The notes beneath the pieces are model-generated. The model saw nothing but the letters and a program-made list of their open reading frames with translations. It searched no databases and had not been told where the DNA came from. The translations under genes were made by a program, and so were the position numbers. From Microvirga terrae (GTDB lineage: Bacteria > Pseudomonadota > Alphaproteobacteria > Rhizobiales > Beijerinckiaceae): a stretch of DNA of 64,000 nt. Positions 16,036 through 25,491 of this stretch are shown here, one piece after another (positions within the stretch are counted from its first letter, which is position 1; every line of letters begins with the position of its first letter). The stretch covers positions 4,822,001-4,886,000 of the forward strand of contig NZ_CP102845.1 in the NCBI RefSeq assembly GCF_013307435.2. The letters are read 5' to 3'.

Positions 16036-17544
16036 TCAGGCCTCTTCCTCCTGGAACGCCACTTCGCGGGTCTTGCGGAAGGATGGCAGGACCATCAGGA
16101 TGAACATCGCGGCGGTCGCCAGCAGCAGGACGAGGCTGATCGGCCGTTCGAAGAACACGCTCGGGCTTCCGTGAGAGATCACTAGGGCGCGACGGATGTT
16201 CGTTTCCAGCAGCGGACCGAGAACGAAGCCGAGCAGCAAGGGGCCCGGTTCGCATTTCGCTTTGCGGAACAGGTATCCGAGCAGCCCAAAACCTGCGGCG
16301 AGCACCACGTCGAAGATCCGGTTGTTGATGCTGTAGACTCCGACGCAGCAGAACAACAGGATGGCCGGGTACAGGAGACGGTAAGGTACTGTCAGCAGCT
16401 TCACCCAGACGCCGATCAGCGGCAGGTTGATGACGACCAGCATCAGGTTGCCGACCCACATGCTCGCCACGAGGCCCCAGAAGATCTCCGGCTGGGATTG
16501 CAGAACAGTTGGCCCAGGCGTGATCCCATGGATGATGAACGCGCTCAGCATCATAGCCATCATGTTGTTGGATGGGATGCCGAGCGTGAGCAGCGGTATG
16601 AATGACGATTGTGCGCCGGCATTGTTGGCGGCTTCAGGCCCCGCCACGCCCTGGACGGCTCCGGTCCCGAACTCCTCAGGATGTTTCGCAACCTTCTTTT
16701 CCAGGGAGTAGGCGCAGAATGACGCGAGCGTCGCACCGCCACCCGGCAAGATTCCGAGAAACGTCCCGATACCCGTCCCCCGCAGGACGGCCGGCCAAGC
16801 CTTCCGGAAGTCCTCCCGCGTGGGCCACAGGCGGCTGAGCTTGCTGACAAGGACGCCTCGTGCTTCCACGTTTTCCAGGTTCTCGATGATCTCGGTGAAG
16901 CCGAAAACGCCAATTGCGATCACGACGAAGTCGATGCCGTCGAAGAGTTCGATCGCATTGAACGTCAAGCGTTCCTCGCCAGATGCCGCGTCGATGCCGA
17001 CCATACCGAGCACCAAGCCGAGTAGGATCATGCCGATCGCCTTCAGGACGGGCCCTCTGGCAAGGACGGTGGCGGCCAACAGGCCGAAGAGCATCAGTGA
17101 CACATACTCGGCAGGGCCGAACGAGAGCGCGAATGACGAGAGCGTCGGGCCTGCAATCGCAAGGCCGAACGTCGATACGGTTCCGGCAAAGAATGATCCG
17201 AGCGCCGCGATGGCAAGCGCTGATCCGGCTTTGCCTTTCTGCGCCATCTTGTAACCGTCAATCGCGGTCACCACCGATGATGCCTCACCGGGGAGATTGA
17301 CCAGAATGGCGGTTGTCGATCCGCCGTACTGCGCCCCGTAGTAGATGCCGGCGAGCATGATGATGCCGGCCAATGGGGGCAGGTAGAAGGTGATCGGCAG
17401 GAGAACGGCAATCGTCGCGGTCGGGCCGATGCCCGGCAACACACCGATCAGCGTCCCGAGAAGGGCTCCCAGCAGGCAGAAGCCCAGGTTCATCGGAGTC
17501 AGCGCTTCGCCGAACCCGAGCGCGAGCAGGTGGAGGAATTCCAT
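16036..17544 (-). CDS. tctA: Tripartite tricarboxylate transporter, large membrane subunit
   Basis: The 502-residue protein has about 11-12 membrane segments and the TctA signature repeats: GVLPGIGPTATIAVLLPITF near residues 39-58, GAQYGGSTTAILVNLPGE near 70-87, and the second copy GILPGGGATLASFCAYSLEK. It forms the channel for uptake of a carboxylate delivered by the TctC binding protein. It follows tctB by 10 nt in the tctC-tctB-tctA order. The neighbouring hydroxyacid enzymes suggest a hydroxy- or oxo-carboxylate substrate. Confidence 0.93.
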   Translation of the reverse strand: MEFLHLLALGFGEALTPMNLGFCLLGALLGTLIGVLPGIGPTATIAVLLPITFYLPPLAGIIMLAGIYYGAQYGGSTTAILVNLPGEASSVVTAIDGYKMAQKGKAGSALAIAALGSFFAGTVSTFGLAIAGPTLSSFALSFGPAEYVSLMLFGLLAATVLARGPVLKAIGMILLGLVLGMVGIDAASGEERLTFNAIELFDGIDFVVIAIGVFGFTEIIENLENVEARGVLVSKLSRLWPTREDFRKAWPAVLRGTGIGTFLGILPGGGATLASFCAYSLEKKVAKHPEEFGTGAVQGVAGPEAANNAGAQSSFIPLLTLGIPSNNMMAMMLSAFIIHGITPGPTVLQSQPEIFWGLVASMWVGNLMLVVINLPLIGVWVKLLTVPYRLLYPAILLFCCVGVYSINNRIFDVVLAAGFGLLGYLFRKAKCEPGPLLLGFVLGPLLETNIRRALVISHGSPSVFFERPISLVLLLATAAMFILMVLPSFRKTREVAFQEEEA

Positions 17545-17554
17545 GGTTCACTCC

Positions 17555-18019
17555 TCAGAAGGGCCAGATGGGCATCTGGACGCCGAGACCGACGATAAAG
17601 ACCAGCGCGCCGAAGGCGGTCAGCCCGGCGGTGAGCAGGATCACCTCACGCCATTTGGACTCGCGATCCGCGAGGCTTCCGACCACCAGCAGCCAGACGG
17701 ACGCGGCCACGAAGCCGAAGTACTCGGCAATGAAGGCAAAGCCGACGACCGACAGCAGGATGATCGACAGGGGACGGAGCTTCGGTGCCACGATGTCCTC
17801 TCGGGCTCGGAAGAATCCGATTCCGCCGACGACTAGGCCGACGAGGATCAGGAGCGAGCAGACGATCCTTGGCAGATAGCCTGGGCCCATGGCGGCGGCC
17901 GTTCCCATGGTCAGGTCGCGCCCGGCCCAGAGGCCGAGCGCACCGATGCCCACGAACATGATGGCCGTCAGGAGGTCCGGGCGATCGCCCGTCCCCCCAG
18001 CCTTGCGCGGATCCGCCAT
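17555..18019 (-). CDS. tctB: Tripartite tricarboxylate transporter, small membrane subunit
   Basis: The 154-residue protein has four hydrophobic segments, the normal TctB layout. The ATG at 18019 overlaps the tctC stop by one base (ATGA), which fixes the start and implies translational coupling; the longer ORF to 18091 would lie inside tctC. It partners TctA in the membrane. Confidence 0.88.
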   Translation of the reverse strand: MADPRKAGGTGDRPDLLTAIMFVGIGALGLWAGRDLTMGTAAAMGPGYLPRIVCSLLILVGLVVGGIGFFRAREDIVAPKLRPLSIILLSVVGFAFIAEYFGFVAASVWLLVVGSLADRESKWREVILLTAGLTAFGALVFIVGLGVQMPIWPF

Positions 18020-18975
18020 CACTTCTGTTCCTTGGCCAACTTCCAGATTTCCCCAAGCCGCTCCGCCCTTGCAGGGAGCTCCTTGTTCCACTCTTCCGAC
18101 GAGCGATAGGAAAGTGCGAGGGACTGCTGCTTGGCCTGAGCCTGGAATTCCGGATTGTCGAGAGCCTTCTTGACAGCCTCCGAGTACTTCGTCCTGATCG
18201 CTTCAGGAACCTCGCAGTTCATTGCGATGCCGCGCTCCGAGCTCATGAGGACATCATAGCCCTGCTCCTTGGCCGTTGGCAGGTCGGGAGCGATGACGGA
18301 CCGCTGGTCGGCAAACTGGCCGAGTGCCTTGAAGGCGGAATGTTCGCCACCGACGAACTCCCCGACGTTGATCCCCATGGCCATGATGTGCCCGCCGAGC
18401 AGTGCCGTCCTCGCCTCGTTCGCGCCGTTGAACGTTACCGGGGTCAGATCGACACCAGCCGATTTTTCCAGTTGCAGCAGGGCGAGATGTTCGTCCGTTC
18501 CGAGGCCGGTCGTGCCAACGCTGACCTTACCTGGGTTGGCTTTGGCGTATGCGACCAAGTCCTTGAGCGATTTGAATTCGGAATTCGCCTGCACGATAAA
18601 TGCGCCAGGGTCCTCGACGATGCGGGCAACAGGGCAGATTTTCTTAGGATCGAAGCGAACTTTTCGGTCCATCTGCATCGTCAGGTAGCCCGGGGTGTTG
18701 AGAGAGGACAACGTGTAGCCGTCGGGCTTCGCCTGCGTCATCGCGGTGTACGCGATTTCACCGGACGCGCCGGGTCGGTTCAGGATGGTGATCTTCGCGC
18801 CGAGCTCCTTCTCGATGTAGGGCGCGAGGGTCCTGTTCATCACGTCCGTGCCGCCGCCTGGGGCGAAGGCAACGATCATTTCGATCGGCCGGTCCGTCGG
18901 CCACTCGGCATGAGCGGCTCCGATGCCGACCAGCATCGACGTGGCAAGTGCGGTATTCCGGATCAGGTGCTTCAT
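18019..18975 (-). CDS. tctC: Tripartite tricarboxylate transporter substrate-binding protein (Bug family)
   Basis: The 318-residue periplasmic protein starts at ATG 18975 with GGGAGGAACGA just upstream. A signal peptide (MKHLIRNTALATSMLVGIGAA, cleavage near AHA-EW) precedes the Bug fold: PIEMIVAFAPGGGTDVMNR, NRPGASGEIAYTAM, PDGYTL and GTDEHLALLQLEK. Bug proteins bind carboxylates through two beta-hairpin loops; an acidic residue in the first loop (GGTD) is seen. The ligand cannot be assigned. Confidence 0.92.
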   Translation of the reverse strand: MKHLIRNTALATSMLVGIGAAHAEWPTDRPIEMIVAFAPGGGTDVMNRTLAPYIEKELGAKITILNRPGASGEIAYTAMTQAKPDGYTLSSLNTPGYLTMQMDRKVRFDPKKICPVARIVEDPGAFIVQANSEFKSLKDLVAYAKANPGKVSVGTTGLGTDEHLALLQLEKSAGVDLTPVTFNGANEARTALLGGHIMAMGINVGEFVGGEHSAFKALGQFADQRSVIAPDLPTAKEQGYDVLMSSERGIAMNCEVPEAIRTKYSEAVKKALDNPEFQAQAKQQSLALSYRSSEEWNKELPARAERLGEIWKLAKEQK

Positions 18976-19081
18976 TCGTTCCTCCCATGGACAGCGGTCA
19001 CCGTGACCGCTCAAACGTTTCGGAGTTCCCCTCCGAACTCATTCAGGTTCCACCGCGTAACCGATGGTGACTTGGACTTCC

Positions 19082-19109
19082 TCGGCACTCACCCATGGGC
19101 GAGTGCCGA
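19082..19109. terminator. Hairpin between the RraA-like gene and tctC
   Basis: TCGGCACTC (19082-19090) pairs with GAGTGCCGA (19101-19109), and the loop holds the self-complementary CCCATGGG. No T-run follows on the minus strand. It could set the ratio between the enzyme genes upstream and the transporter genes downstream. Confidence 0.4.
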
Positions 19110-19146
19110 ACACCCGCTCATGCGGGCCGATACCGTGGCAGCCTTA

Positions 19147-19821
19147 TTACGGCAATTCGCAGCCCATCTTGGCGAGCGTTTCGTTGAACCAGGTCGGCTT
19201 GTGCGTGCCTGCCTTGATGGCGTCCATCTGCTTGTTCTCGGCGGCGTGCTTGGCAACCGTCTTTTCGTAGACGTCAGCCACGTCGTCGATCGGCACGACC
19301 ACCACGCCGTCGGCATCCCCGAGGACTAGGTCGCCGGGCATGATGACCATTCCGCCGATGGCGATCGGGCAGTTCACCTCGCCGGGACCGTTCTTGTACG
19401 GTCCGCGATGGGTCACTCCGATGGCGAATGACGGAACGTTCATTTCCAGAAAGGCATCCGCGTCGCGGATGGCGCCGTTGAGGACGAAGCCGACGATGCC
19501 GCGCCTGCGTGCATAGTCGAGCATCATCTCGCCCATCAGGGCGTGGGTCACCTCACCGCCGGCATCCATGACGATGACGTCACCCTGCTCGGCCATGTCC
19601 ATGGCCTTGTGCAGCATCAGGTTGTCGCCGGGCGGCGCCTTCACCGTCAGTGCGCGGCCGGCGAGCTTGCCCTCTCGGTGCATCGGGCGGAGCTGCGCGC
19701 CGGCGGCGTACATGCGGTACATGCTGTCGCTGACATTCGCGACGGGCAACTCCTTGAACTTCTCGACCCATTCCTGGTCGACGGCGCGCTCCCGGTTCCG
19801 AACCCTAAATCCTATGCTCAA
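19147..19821 (-). CDS. RraA-family protein (4-hydroxy-4-methyl-2-oxoglutarate aldolase / oxaloacetate decarboxylase type)
   Basis: The 224-residue protein has the RraA-like fold: VANVSDSMYRM near residue 28, GRALTVKAPPGDNLMLHKA, VIVMDAGGEVTHALMGEMM and the GFVLNGAIRDADAF block, whose Arg-Asp pair binds the substrate and the divalent metal. Catalytic members cleave 4-hydroxy-2-oxo acids to pyruvate plus an oxo acid, or decarboxylate oxaloacetate; RNase E inhibitors are shorter. Its place between a hydroxyacid dehydrogenase and TctC favours the aldolase role here. Confidence 0.83.
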   Translation of the reverse strand: MSIGFRVRNRERAVDQEWVEKFKELPVANVSDSMYRMYAAGAQLRPMHREGKLAGRALTVKAPPGDNLMLHKAMDMAEQGDVIVMDAGGEVTHALMGEMMLDYARRRGIVGFVLNGAIRDADAFLEMNVPSFAIGVTHRGPYKNGPGEVNCPIAIGGMVIMPGDLVLGDADGVVVVPIDDVADVYEKTVAKHAAENKQMDAIKAGTHKPTWFNETLAKMGCELP

Positions 19822-19870
19822 CGTCTTCTCCTCATGGTTTTCGGTACTGGATGTCGAATATGAAATTCGC

Positions 19871-20863
19871 TCAGGTCGATGCCTTCGCGAGGGCCCGGTA
19901 GTTCACGATCCTCTCCCGACCCGGATCGCGGCCTTGGATGACGGCCAGGATCCCCTCGACCGCGTCGACTCCGACCCGGACGTTGGCCTGCTTTGTCACG
20001 CCGCCGACGTGCGGGGTCACGACGATCTGCTGCCGTCCCCAGAAGGGATGATCAGGAGCGGGAGGTTCGGTTGCGAACGTGTCGAGGCCGGCGCCCGCGA
20101 TGTGGCCGCTGTCGATGGCCCTGACCAGGGCGTCCTCGTCGATCAGTCCGCCGCGGGCCGTGTTGACGACGTAGGATCCAGGCTTCATCAGGCCGATCGC
20201 ATTGTCGTCGAGTAGGTTGCGCGTCTCAGGCGTCAGGGGACAGTGCAGGCTGACGATGTCGGACGCGGCGAGAAGGTCCTCGACGGCAGCGTCCCGGGTG
20301 ACGCCGGCATTGGCGAAGGTCGCGTCATCGGCAAAGGGGTCGAAGGCGCGGACATGGATTCCGAGGGCTTTCGCATAGACGGCCGTGTGCCTCGCGATGG
20401 CCCCGAAGCCGACCAGGCCCATGGTCAGACCCGCGACCTCCACGCCCGAGAACCCGGCTTTTTCCCAACGGCCGGCGCGCAAACCGCTGTCGAGCGGTAC
20501 GATGCGCTTGACGGTGGTCAGCACGAGGGTAATCGCATGCTCGGCGACGGAACGGGCGTTTGCACCGGCTGCTACGACAACAGGGATGTCACGACGGGTC
20601 GCGGCATCGACGTCAATGTTGTCCACCCCGACACCGTGCTTGGAAAGGACGCGCAGCGATGGTGCGGCGTCAATCGCGGATGCCCCGAAGCGTCCCATCC
20701 GGACCACGACCCCGACCGGGTCGACCTCGGCAACGATCCGGACCAGGTCCTCCTCGTTCGTATAGGGAGGGACATAAGCTACACTGTAGCCATTGTCGGC
20801 GATGAGCTTGACGGCTTGCTCGTTGATGGCGGGGCCAGTGACCAGGATATTGCGGCTGTCCAT
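19871..20863 (-). CDS. D-2-hydroxyacid dehydrogenase, phosphoglycerate-dehydrogenase-like
   Basis: The 330-residue protein starts at ATG 20863 with GAGGAA 3 nt upstream; the ORF upstream to 21229 overlaps the LysR gene and is not protein-like. It has the NAD motif GLVGFGAIARHTAVYAKALG, NTARGGLIDEDALV and the His in TPHVGGVTKQANVR. It likely oxidises or reduces a 2-hydroxy/2-oxo acid that is then handled by the RraA-like enzyme. It is the first gene of the leftward cluster and is divergent from the LysR regulator, 193 nt away. Confidence 0.87.
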   Translation of the reverse strand: MDSRNILVTGPAINEQAVKLIADNGYSVAYVPPYTNEEDLVRIVAEVDPVGVVVRMGRFGASAIDAAPSLRVLSKHGVGVDNIDVDAATRRDIPVVVAAGANARSVAEHAITLVLTTVKRIVPLDSGLRAGRWEKAGFSGVEVAGLTMGLVGFGAIARHTAVYAKALGIHVRAFDPFADDATFANAGVTRDAAVEDLLAASDIVSLHCPLTPETRNLLDDNAIGLMKPGSYVVNTARGGLIDEDALVRAIDSGHIAGAGLDTFATEPPAPDHPFWGRQQIVVTPHVGGVTKQANVRVGVDAVEGILAVIQGRDPGRERIVNYRALAKAST

Positions 20864-21056
20864 GCGTTCCTCGCGGTCGGGATGAGCGAGGACGAGGTGC
20901 GAGATATCGCACCTTGGATCACATCCTCCCATTTCCCGAAGCTTTTTTGCTCGGTGTTTCGTTGGCGACGATTCGTAACATAAGGATTTCTTGAAAAAAG
21001 CGAATAATTCTGGCAAACATGAACAGATTTTCTTAATAAGCGCCGGCCAAGGTTCG

Positions 21057-21938
21057 ATGGACATCCGCCAACTGAAGACATTCATCGCGATTGCCGAGCA
21101 CGGAACGTTTGCCAAGGCGGCGGATACCGTCGGGCTGACGCCCTCCGCAGTCAGCCAACAGATCCAGGCCCTGGAGATCGAGGTCCAGGCCGAGTTGTTC
21201 GACCGCTCGACTCGGCCGATGACGCTCAACAGTCACGGGCTTCAAATGCTCGACGCCGCGCGCAACCTCGTCCGGTCCGCCGATGACGTGATCGACGCCA
21301 TATCCGGAAAGGCGATCACGGGCACCTTCACGATCGGCTCCATTCGGTCCAGTGTCCTGTCCTTGTTGCCCCGGGCGATCGTCGCGCTGAAGGCGGACTA
21401 TCCCGATCTCAAGATCAAGCTTCATGTCGCCAACAGCGACGGACTCCTGAACGATGTCGTGTCGGGGCGGCTTGATTCGGCGATGGTCGCGGAGCACTCC
21501 GGAGTTCCCGCAGCGCTGAGATGGAGCCCATTCATCAACGAGCCCTTGTTTGCGATCGCACCGCCCGGCACGCCGCAAATGTCTGCAACGGAAATGCTCT
21601 CGACCCTCCCATATGTGAGGTTCAACAGCAGGTTTCGTCTTACTCAACTGATCGATACCGAATTGGCAAGGAGTGGCATCGTTACGAACTTGATCGCGGA
21701 GACCGACACCATGACCGCTGTCGTCGCATGTGTAGTCAACGGCCTTGGTGCATCCGTCGCCCCTTACAGCGCCCTGAAGGAGGCCCTTGGCGAGGTCGTG
21801 TCAGCTCCGTTCGGGAATCCGCAGGTCCATCGTCAGATCGGTTTGATCGAACGCCGCACGAGCACGCGAACGATCGTGATCGACCGGCTGCACCAGCATC
21901 TCGTGAGTTTCAGTGGCGAGTACGGTGTGGCGCGCTGA
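21057..21938 (+). CDS. LysR-family transcriptional regulator
   Basis: The 293-residue protein has the LysR winged helix at residues 1-60 (MDIRQLKTFIAIAEHGTFAKAADTVGLTPSAVSQQIQALE, read here in parts) and a periplasmic-binding-like effector domain behind it. The ATG at 21057 gives the usual N-terminus; a longer reading from 20991 adds residues unlike the family. It is divergent from the hydroxyacid/Tct cluster and presumably activates it on sensing the imported carboxylate. Confidence 0.87.
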   Translation: MDIRQLKTFIAIAEHGTFAKAADTVGLTPSAVSQQIQALEIEVQAELFDRSTRPMTLNSHGLQMLDAARNLVRSADDVIDAISGKAITGTFTIGSIRSSVLSLLPRAIVALKADYPDLKIKLHVANSDGLLNDVVSGRLDSAMVAEHSGVPAALRWSPFINEPLFAIAPPGTPQMSATEMLSTLPYVRFNSRFRLTQLIDTELARSGIVTNLIAETDTMTAVVACVVNGLGASVAPYSALKEALGEVVSAPFGNPQVHRQIGLIERRTSTRTIVIDRLHQHLVSFSGEYGVAR

Positions 21939-22038
21939 GACACGCCCTACGAAGCCGATCCCGCACCGATCGCGGACGACCACATCTTTGGGGCGATGCT
22001 GTCGAGTGTTACTGTGGCGCCGGCCGTCGAAGCCTCTC

Positions 22039-23316
22039 TCAAGACTTGGACACATCTACGCCTCTGATCCTGAGAAGCCGCTCCGGACCCAGTTCACCGA
22101 GCGAGTTGATCCCGAGAAGGCCCATGTTCCGGCTGATCTCGGTCGAAAGAATGTTGATGGCATGGCTGACACCGTGTTCGCCTCCGATTGCGGCCGCGTA
22201 GACGAACGGACGGCCGACGAAGACGAATGCAGCGCCAAGGGCGATGGCCTTCAGCACGTCGGAACCTCGCCGGACGCCGCCGTCCATCATGACGGGGATC
22301 GAAGTCCCCACGGCATCCGCAATGGCGGGTAGGACGCGGAGGGGCGAGACTGTCCCATCGAGCTGCCGGCCACCGTGGTTCGACACGATGATCCCCTCGA
22401 CACCGCTGTCCCGGGCGATGCAGGCATCCTCCTTGGCCATAATGCCCTTGACGACCAGGCGTCCCTTCCAGCGTTCCCGGATCAGTTCCAGATGACGCCA
22501 GTTCAGATGATCCTTGGCTCCGAAGTCCCGCATCACGCTTCTGGCCAGGATCGGCGCTCCGCGTGTGGCGTAGGAATTCTCGAAGTGGGGCATGCCGTGC
22601 TTCAGCAACGTTCGCAGGAACGTGTTCAGCGTCCAGTTCGACCGTATCATGCCGTCCCAGGCCAGGCGGAGACTGGGCCGGAGAGGTGTCGAGAAGCCGC
22701 TCCGGACGTTGTTCTCGCGATTGGCCAGAACGGCCGTGTCGACGGTCAGCACGAGCGTCCCGAAGCCTGCCCGCTCCACCCGTTCCAACAATCCGAGGAT
22801 CCTGTCAGGTTCGCCTGGCAGATAGGCCTGGAACCAAGCCGCAGGGTTCACCTCGGCGACTTCCTCCAACCGGATGAGCGAAGACCCACTCATCATCATC
22901 GGAATGTTAGCTTGCCCGGCCGCTCGCGCCAGGACCAGATCGCCTCGGTAGGCGGATAAGGCACTGATTCCCATAGGAGCGATCCCGAACGGGGCCGCGT
23001 ATGTCCTGCCGAGCAGTTCAACTGCCTGAGTACGCCTCGATACATCGACGAGCACCCGCGGGACGAAGCCAAACTCCTCAAAGACCAATCGGTTGTCGCG
23101 GAGGGAGGCGTTGGTCTCGGCAGCCCCTGACACGTACCCGAAGATCGGCCGAGGCAGGTGGCGGCGCGCCGCAATCTCGAAGTCATCAAGTGCGAGGATC
23201 CGACGGAGGCGCCGCGGCAGAGCGGCAGGAGGTGTTTGCACGATATCCTTAACCGGCGTCGATTCCAGATCCGTCGTGGAACGCTCCATGCCGCGCGGCG
23301 TGTCAGGACTACTCAT
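22039..23316 (-). CDS. FMN-dependent alpha-hydroxyacid oxidase/dehydrogenase (L-lactate dehydrogenase type)
   Basis: The 425-residue protein shows the family's FMN and active-site blocks: YVSGAAETNASLRDN near residue 64, PFGIAPMGISAL, VLTVDTAVLANRENN, the catalytic His and Arg in VSNHGGRQLDGTVSPL, and MMDGGVRRGSDVLKAIALGA then GRPFVYA. It oxidises a 2-hydroxyacid to the 2-oxoacid and passes electrons to oxygen or quinone. The ATG at 23316 has GGAGAGAAG upstream; another in-frame ATG lies at 23289. It is 93 nt from an MFS gene on the same strand. Confidence 0.88.
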   Translation of the reverse strand: MSSPDTPRGMERSTTDLESTPVKDIVQTPPAALPRRLRRILALDDFEIAARRHLPRPIFGYVSGAAETNASLRDNRLVFEEFGFVPRVLVDVSRRTQAVELLGRTYAAPFGIAPMGISALSAYRGDLVLARAAGQANIPMMMSGSSLIRLEEVAEVNPAAWFQAYLPGEPDRILGLLERVERAGFGTLVLTVDTAVLANRENNVRSGFSTPLRPSLRLAWDGMIRSNWTLNTFLRTLLKHGMPHFENSYATRGAPILARSVMRDFGAKDHLNWRHLELIRERWKGRLVVKGIMAKEDACIARDSGVEGIIVSNHGGRQLDGTVSPLRVLPAIADAVGTSIPVMMDGGVRRGSDVLKAIALGAAFVFVGRPFVYAAAIGGEHGVSHAINILSTEISRNMGLLGINSLGELGPERLLRIRGVDVSKS

Positions 23317-23409
23317 AAGACTCTTCTCTCCGGTTGCCAATGAATAAGCCGTGCGCCTTGCCGCTGTGACCCGTCGCGTACCCTGCGCCCCGACCATCCC
23401 GGATCTCGT

Positions 23410-24636
23410 TCATAGACCGAGGCTCTTGAGGATCAGCTTGCGCCGGGAATAAACGATCCCGCTGAAGGCGAAGGTCACGGCTGCGCCTGCGACCAGGGGA
23501 CCACGCAGCCCCGTTAGGTCCGACAAGGCTCCGATTACCAAGGCACCAAGGGCCGGTGCCCCCCGAAAGATCATGCTGTGCAGAGCAAGCATCCTACCCC
23601 GCAGGTGATCGGGCACAGCAAGCTGAATCACGGTCTGACTGGCGATCCCGCTCAAGACCATGCCGAAGCCCACGACGAACAGGGCGACGAGTCCCAGCAG
23701 TTCCTGACGTACGACCGACGCGACGAACAATGCCGCGCCCATTAGGAGGCCATTGGACAGCGCCATTTTGGCCAGGGCCGCAGGATCGGCCTGCCGGCTC
23801 AGCCAGAGTGCCCCGACCAGGGCGCCGAGGCCGATCACGGATGTCATGAAGGCAAACTTACTGGCGTCAGGGCCGAACAGGGCCGCGTAGCTCGGCATGA
23901 GTTCGAGAATGGGGCGTATGCAAAGCGAGACGACCGTCAGCGTAAGAAACATGGCGCCGAGGCCGACATGCCCGGCGGCATAGCGCCAACCTTCGACGAC
24001 TGACGTGATCAATCCGCCATTGGCGGGCCGGGTGGCTTCGGCGGAAACTAGACGTATCCTGGCAAGCGTCCAGGAGAAGACTGCGAACGTCCCGAGATTG
24101 ATCGCGAAAGCCAGTGTGAGGCTGCCCTTCGCAATCACGAGGCCCGCGATGGCGGGACCGACGAAGCGGGCAACGTTGAACGCGACAGAGTTGATCGCGA
24201 CCGCACTGATCAGGTTCGGGCGCTCGACGAGACTGGGGAGAAGCGCCATCCGAAAGGGCTGGTTGAAGGCCGTGATGACTCCGCCGACCAGTGCCAGTAC
24301 CAACACGAGGCCCGGGTTGAGCAGGCCGAGGGCGCTGAGAATGGTGAGCAGTCCCGCATGCAGCATGAGCAAGGCCTGGCTGATCCGCGTGACCCGCAGT
24401 CGCTCGGACCGGTCGGCCATCGCGCCAGCCAAGGGGGTCACGACGACCATCGGAAACAGGTCGGCGAAAGCGACCGCCCCCAGCCATGCCCCTGAGCCCG
24501 TCAGTTCCCAGACGAGCCAGCCGAGTGCAACCCGCTGAACCCAGGTTCCGACGAGCGAGAAGACGTTGCCGATGGTGAAATTGCGATAATTGGCCTCGGA
24601 CAAGGCCGCGCGTACGCCATGCCACCCCTTTTGCAT
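23410..24636 (-). CDS. MFS transporter of the enterobactin-exporter-like (MFS_3) type
   Basis: About 408 residues with some 12 membrane helices and the MFS motif ADRSERLRVTRISQALLM after helix 2. The early NYRNFTIGNVFSLVGTWVQ segment is typical of the MFS_3 branch. The start is uncertain: ATG 24636 and 24651 and TTG 24663 are in frame and none has a strong ribosome-binding site. It lies between the IclR regulator and the hydroxyacid oxidase in one direction, so it may move a related acid. Confidence 0.8.
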   Translation of the reverse strand: MQKGWHGVRAALSEANYRNFTIGNVFSLVGTWVQRVALGWLVWELTGSGAWLGAVAFADLFPMVVVTPLAGAMADRSERLRVTRISQALLMLHAGLLTILSALGLLNPGLVLVLALVGGVITAFNQPFRMALLPSLVERPNLISAVAINSVAFNVARFVGPAIAGLVIAKGSLTLAFAINLGTFAVFSWTLARIRLVSAEATRPANGGLITSVVEGWRYAAGHVGLGAMFLTLTVVSLCIRPILELMPSYAALFGPDASKFAFMTSVIGLGALVGALWLSRQADPAALAKMALSNGLLMGAALFVASVVRQELLGLVALFVVGFGMVLSGIASQTVIQLAVPDHLRGRMLALHSMIFRGAPALGALVIGALSDLTGLRGPLVAGAAVTFAFSGIVYSRRKLILKSLGL

Positions 24637-24720
24637 GGTTATGCGGCCCATGCACAGGGACAAGGTGTTTCCGGAACCTTCAGCACGGCTTCCTCTCTTT
24701 ATGATTGCTGCTGACTGGGC

Positions 24721-25491
24721 TCAGTCAGCGCGGACGCGGGGAGACGTGCTTGGCCTGTGGGTCGAAGCCTGGCTCAAGGGCGTTCCGCCGAGTTGTCGTG
24801 TAAGTTCGGTGGAGATGGACCTCAGCAACTCAAGATGGTGGGCGACAGCCTCTTCATCGAAACGGCTTGTCGGGCCTGCCACGCCAATAACCCCGGCGAC
24901 CTGCTGGCCATAGCTGAATACGGGGCAGGCAATGGCGGCTACTTGCGGATCGCGCTCGCCAAACGTGATATGGAACAAGTCACGGCGGATTTGATCATAT
25001 GGCTCTCCGGGCTCGCCACAGAAGGCAAGAAGCACGCGTCCTGGCGCACCGCGGTCAAGGGGTAGCAGATCACCGGTCCGGGCGTGGTGCCCGATGGATT
25101 GCGGCGAATCCACGCGAAAGAGGCAGACCCGCATATCGCCTTCGCGAACGTAGAACGCCGCGCTTTCCCCGGTTTCCTGAGCCAGGCGACGCAGGGCTGG
25201 CTGGACATAATCCTCGATCCGGAAGCCGGCTTGGTAGAGCGTTCCCAGTCGGGCGAGCTTCGGTCCAAGGCGGAAGGTCGCGTCGTCGTTGCGCACGAGG
25301 TAGCCGGCTCTGGCAAGCGACCTCGTGAAACGGAGAACGGTCGGCTTCGACAGGTCGACCCGTCGTGCCAGTTCCGCCAAGCTCAAGGACCGGTCGTCAG
25401 GTGTGAAAGCATCGAGCACTGCTAAGGCACGCTCGACGGCAATCACCCCACCTTCCTCCCGCGCTTCGCTATCCAAGGCTTCCCTGGGCAT
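24721..25491 (-). CDS. IclR-family transcriptional regulator
   Basis: The 256-residue protein has an N-terminal winged helix (residues ~17-75: VIAVERALAVLDAF, LSLAELARRVDLSKPTVLRF) and the IclR effector domain (ESAAFYVREGDMRVCLFRVDSP, PLDRGAPGRVLLAF, IACPVFSYGQQVAGVIGVAGP). It is the first gene of the leftward set with the MFS protein and hydroxyacid oxidase. Just upstream, 25498-25535 carries TTTCAC and TATGAAA in opposite orientation with two CTCTATG copies, a possible self-operator. Confidence 0.87.
   Translation of the reverse strand: MPREALDSEAREEGGVIAVERALAVLDAFTPDDRSLSLAELARRVDLSKPTVLRFTRSLARAGYLVRNDDATFRLGPKLARLGTLYQAGFRIEDYVQPALRRLAQETGESAAFYVREGDMRVCLFRVDSPQSIGHHARTGDLLPLDRGAPGRVLLAFCGEPGEPYDQIRRDLFHITFGERDPQVAAIACPVFSYGQQVAGVIGVAGPTSRFDEEAVAHHLELLRSISTELTRQLGGTPLSQASTHRPSTSPRVRAD

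Noticed and set aside
20864..21229. N-terminal extension of the first hydroxyacid dehydrogenase
   Set aside because: It runs across the LysR start on the other strand and lacks family similarity; ATG 20863 has GAGGAA.
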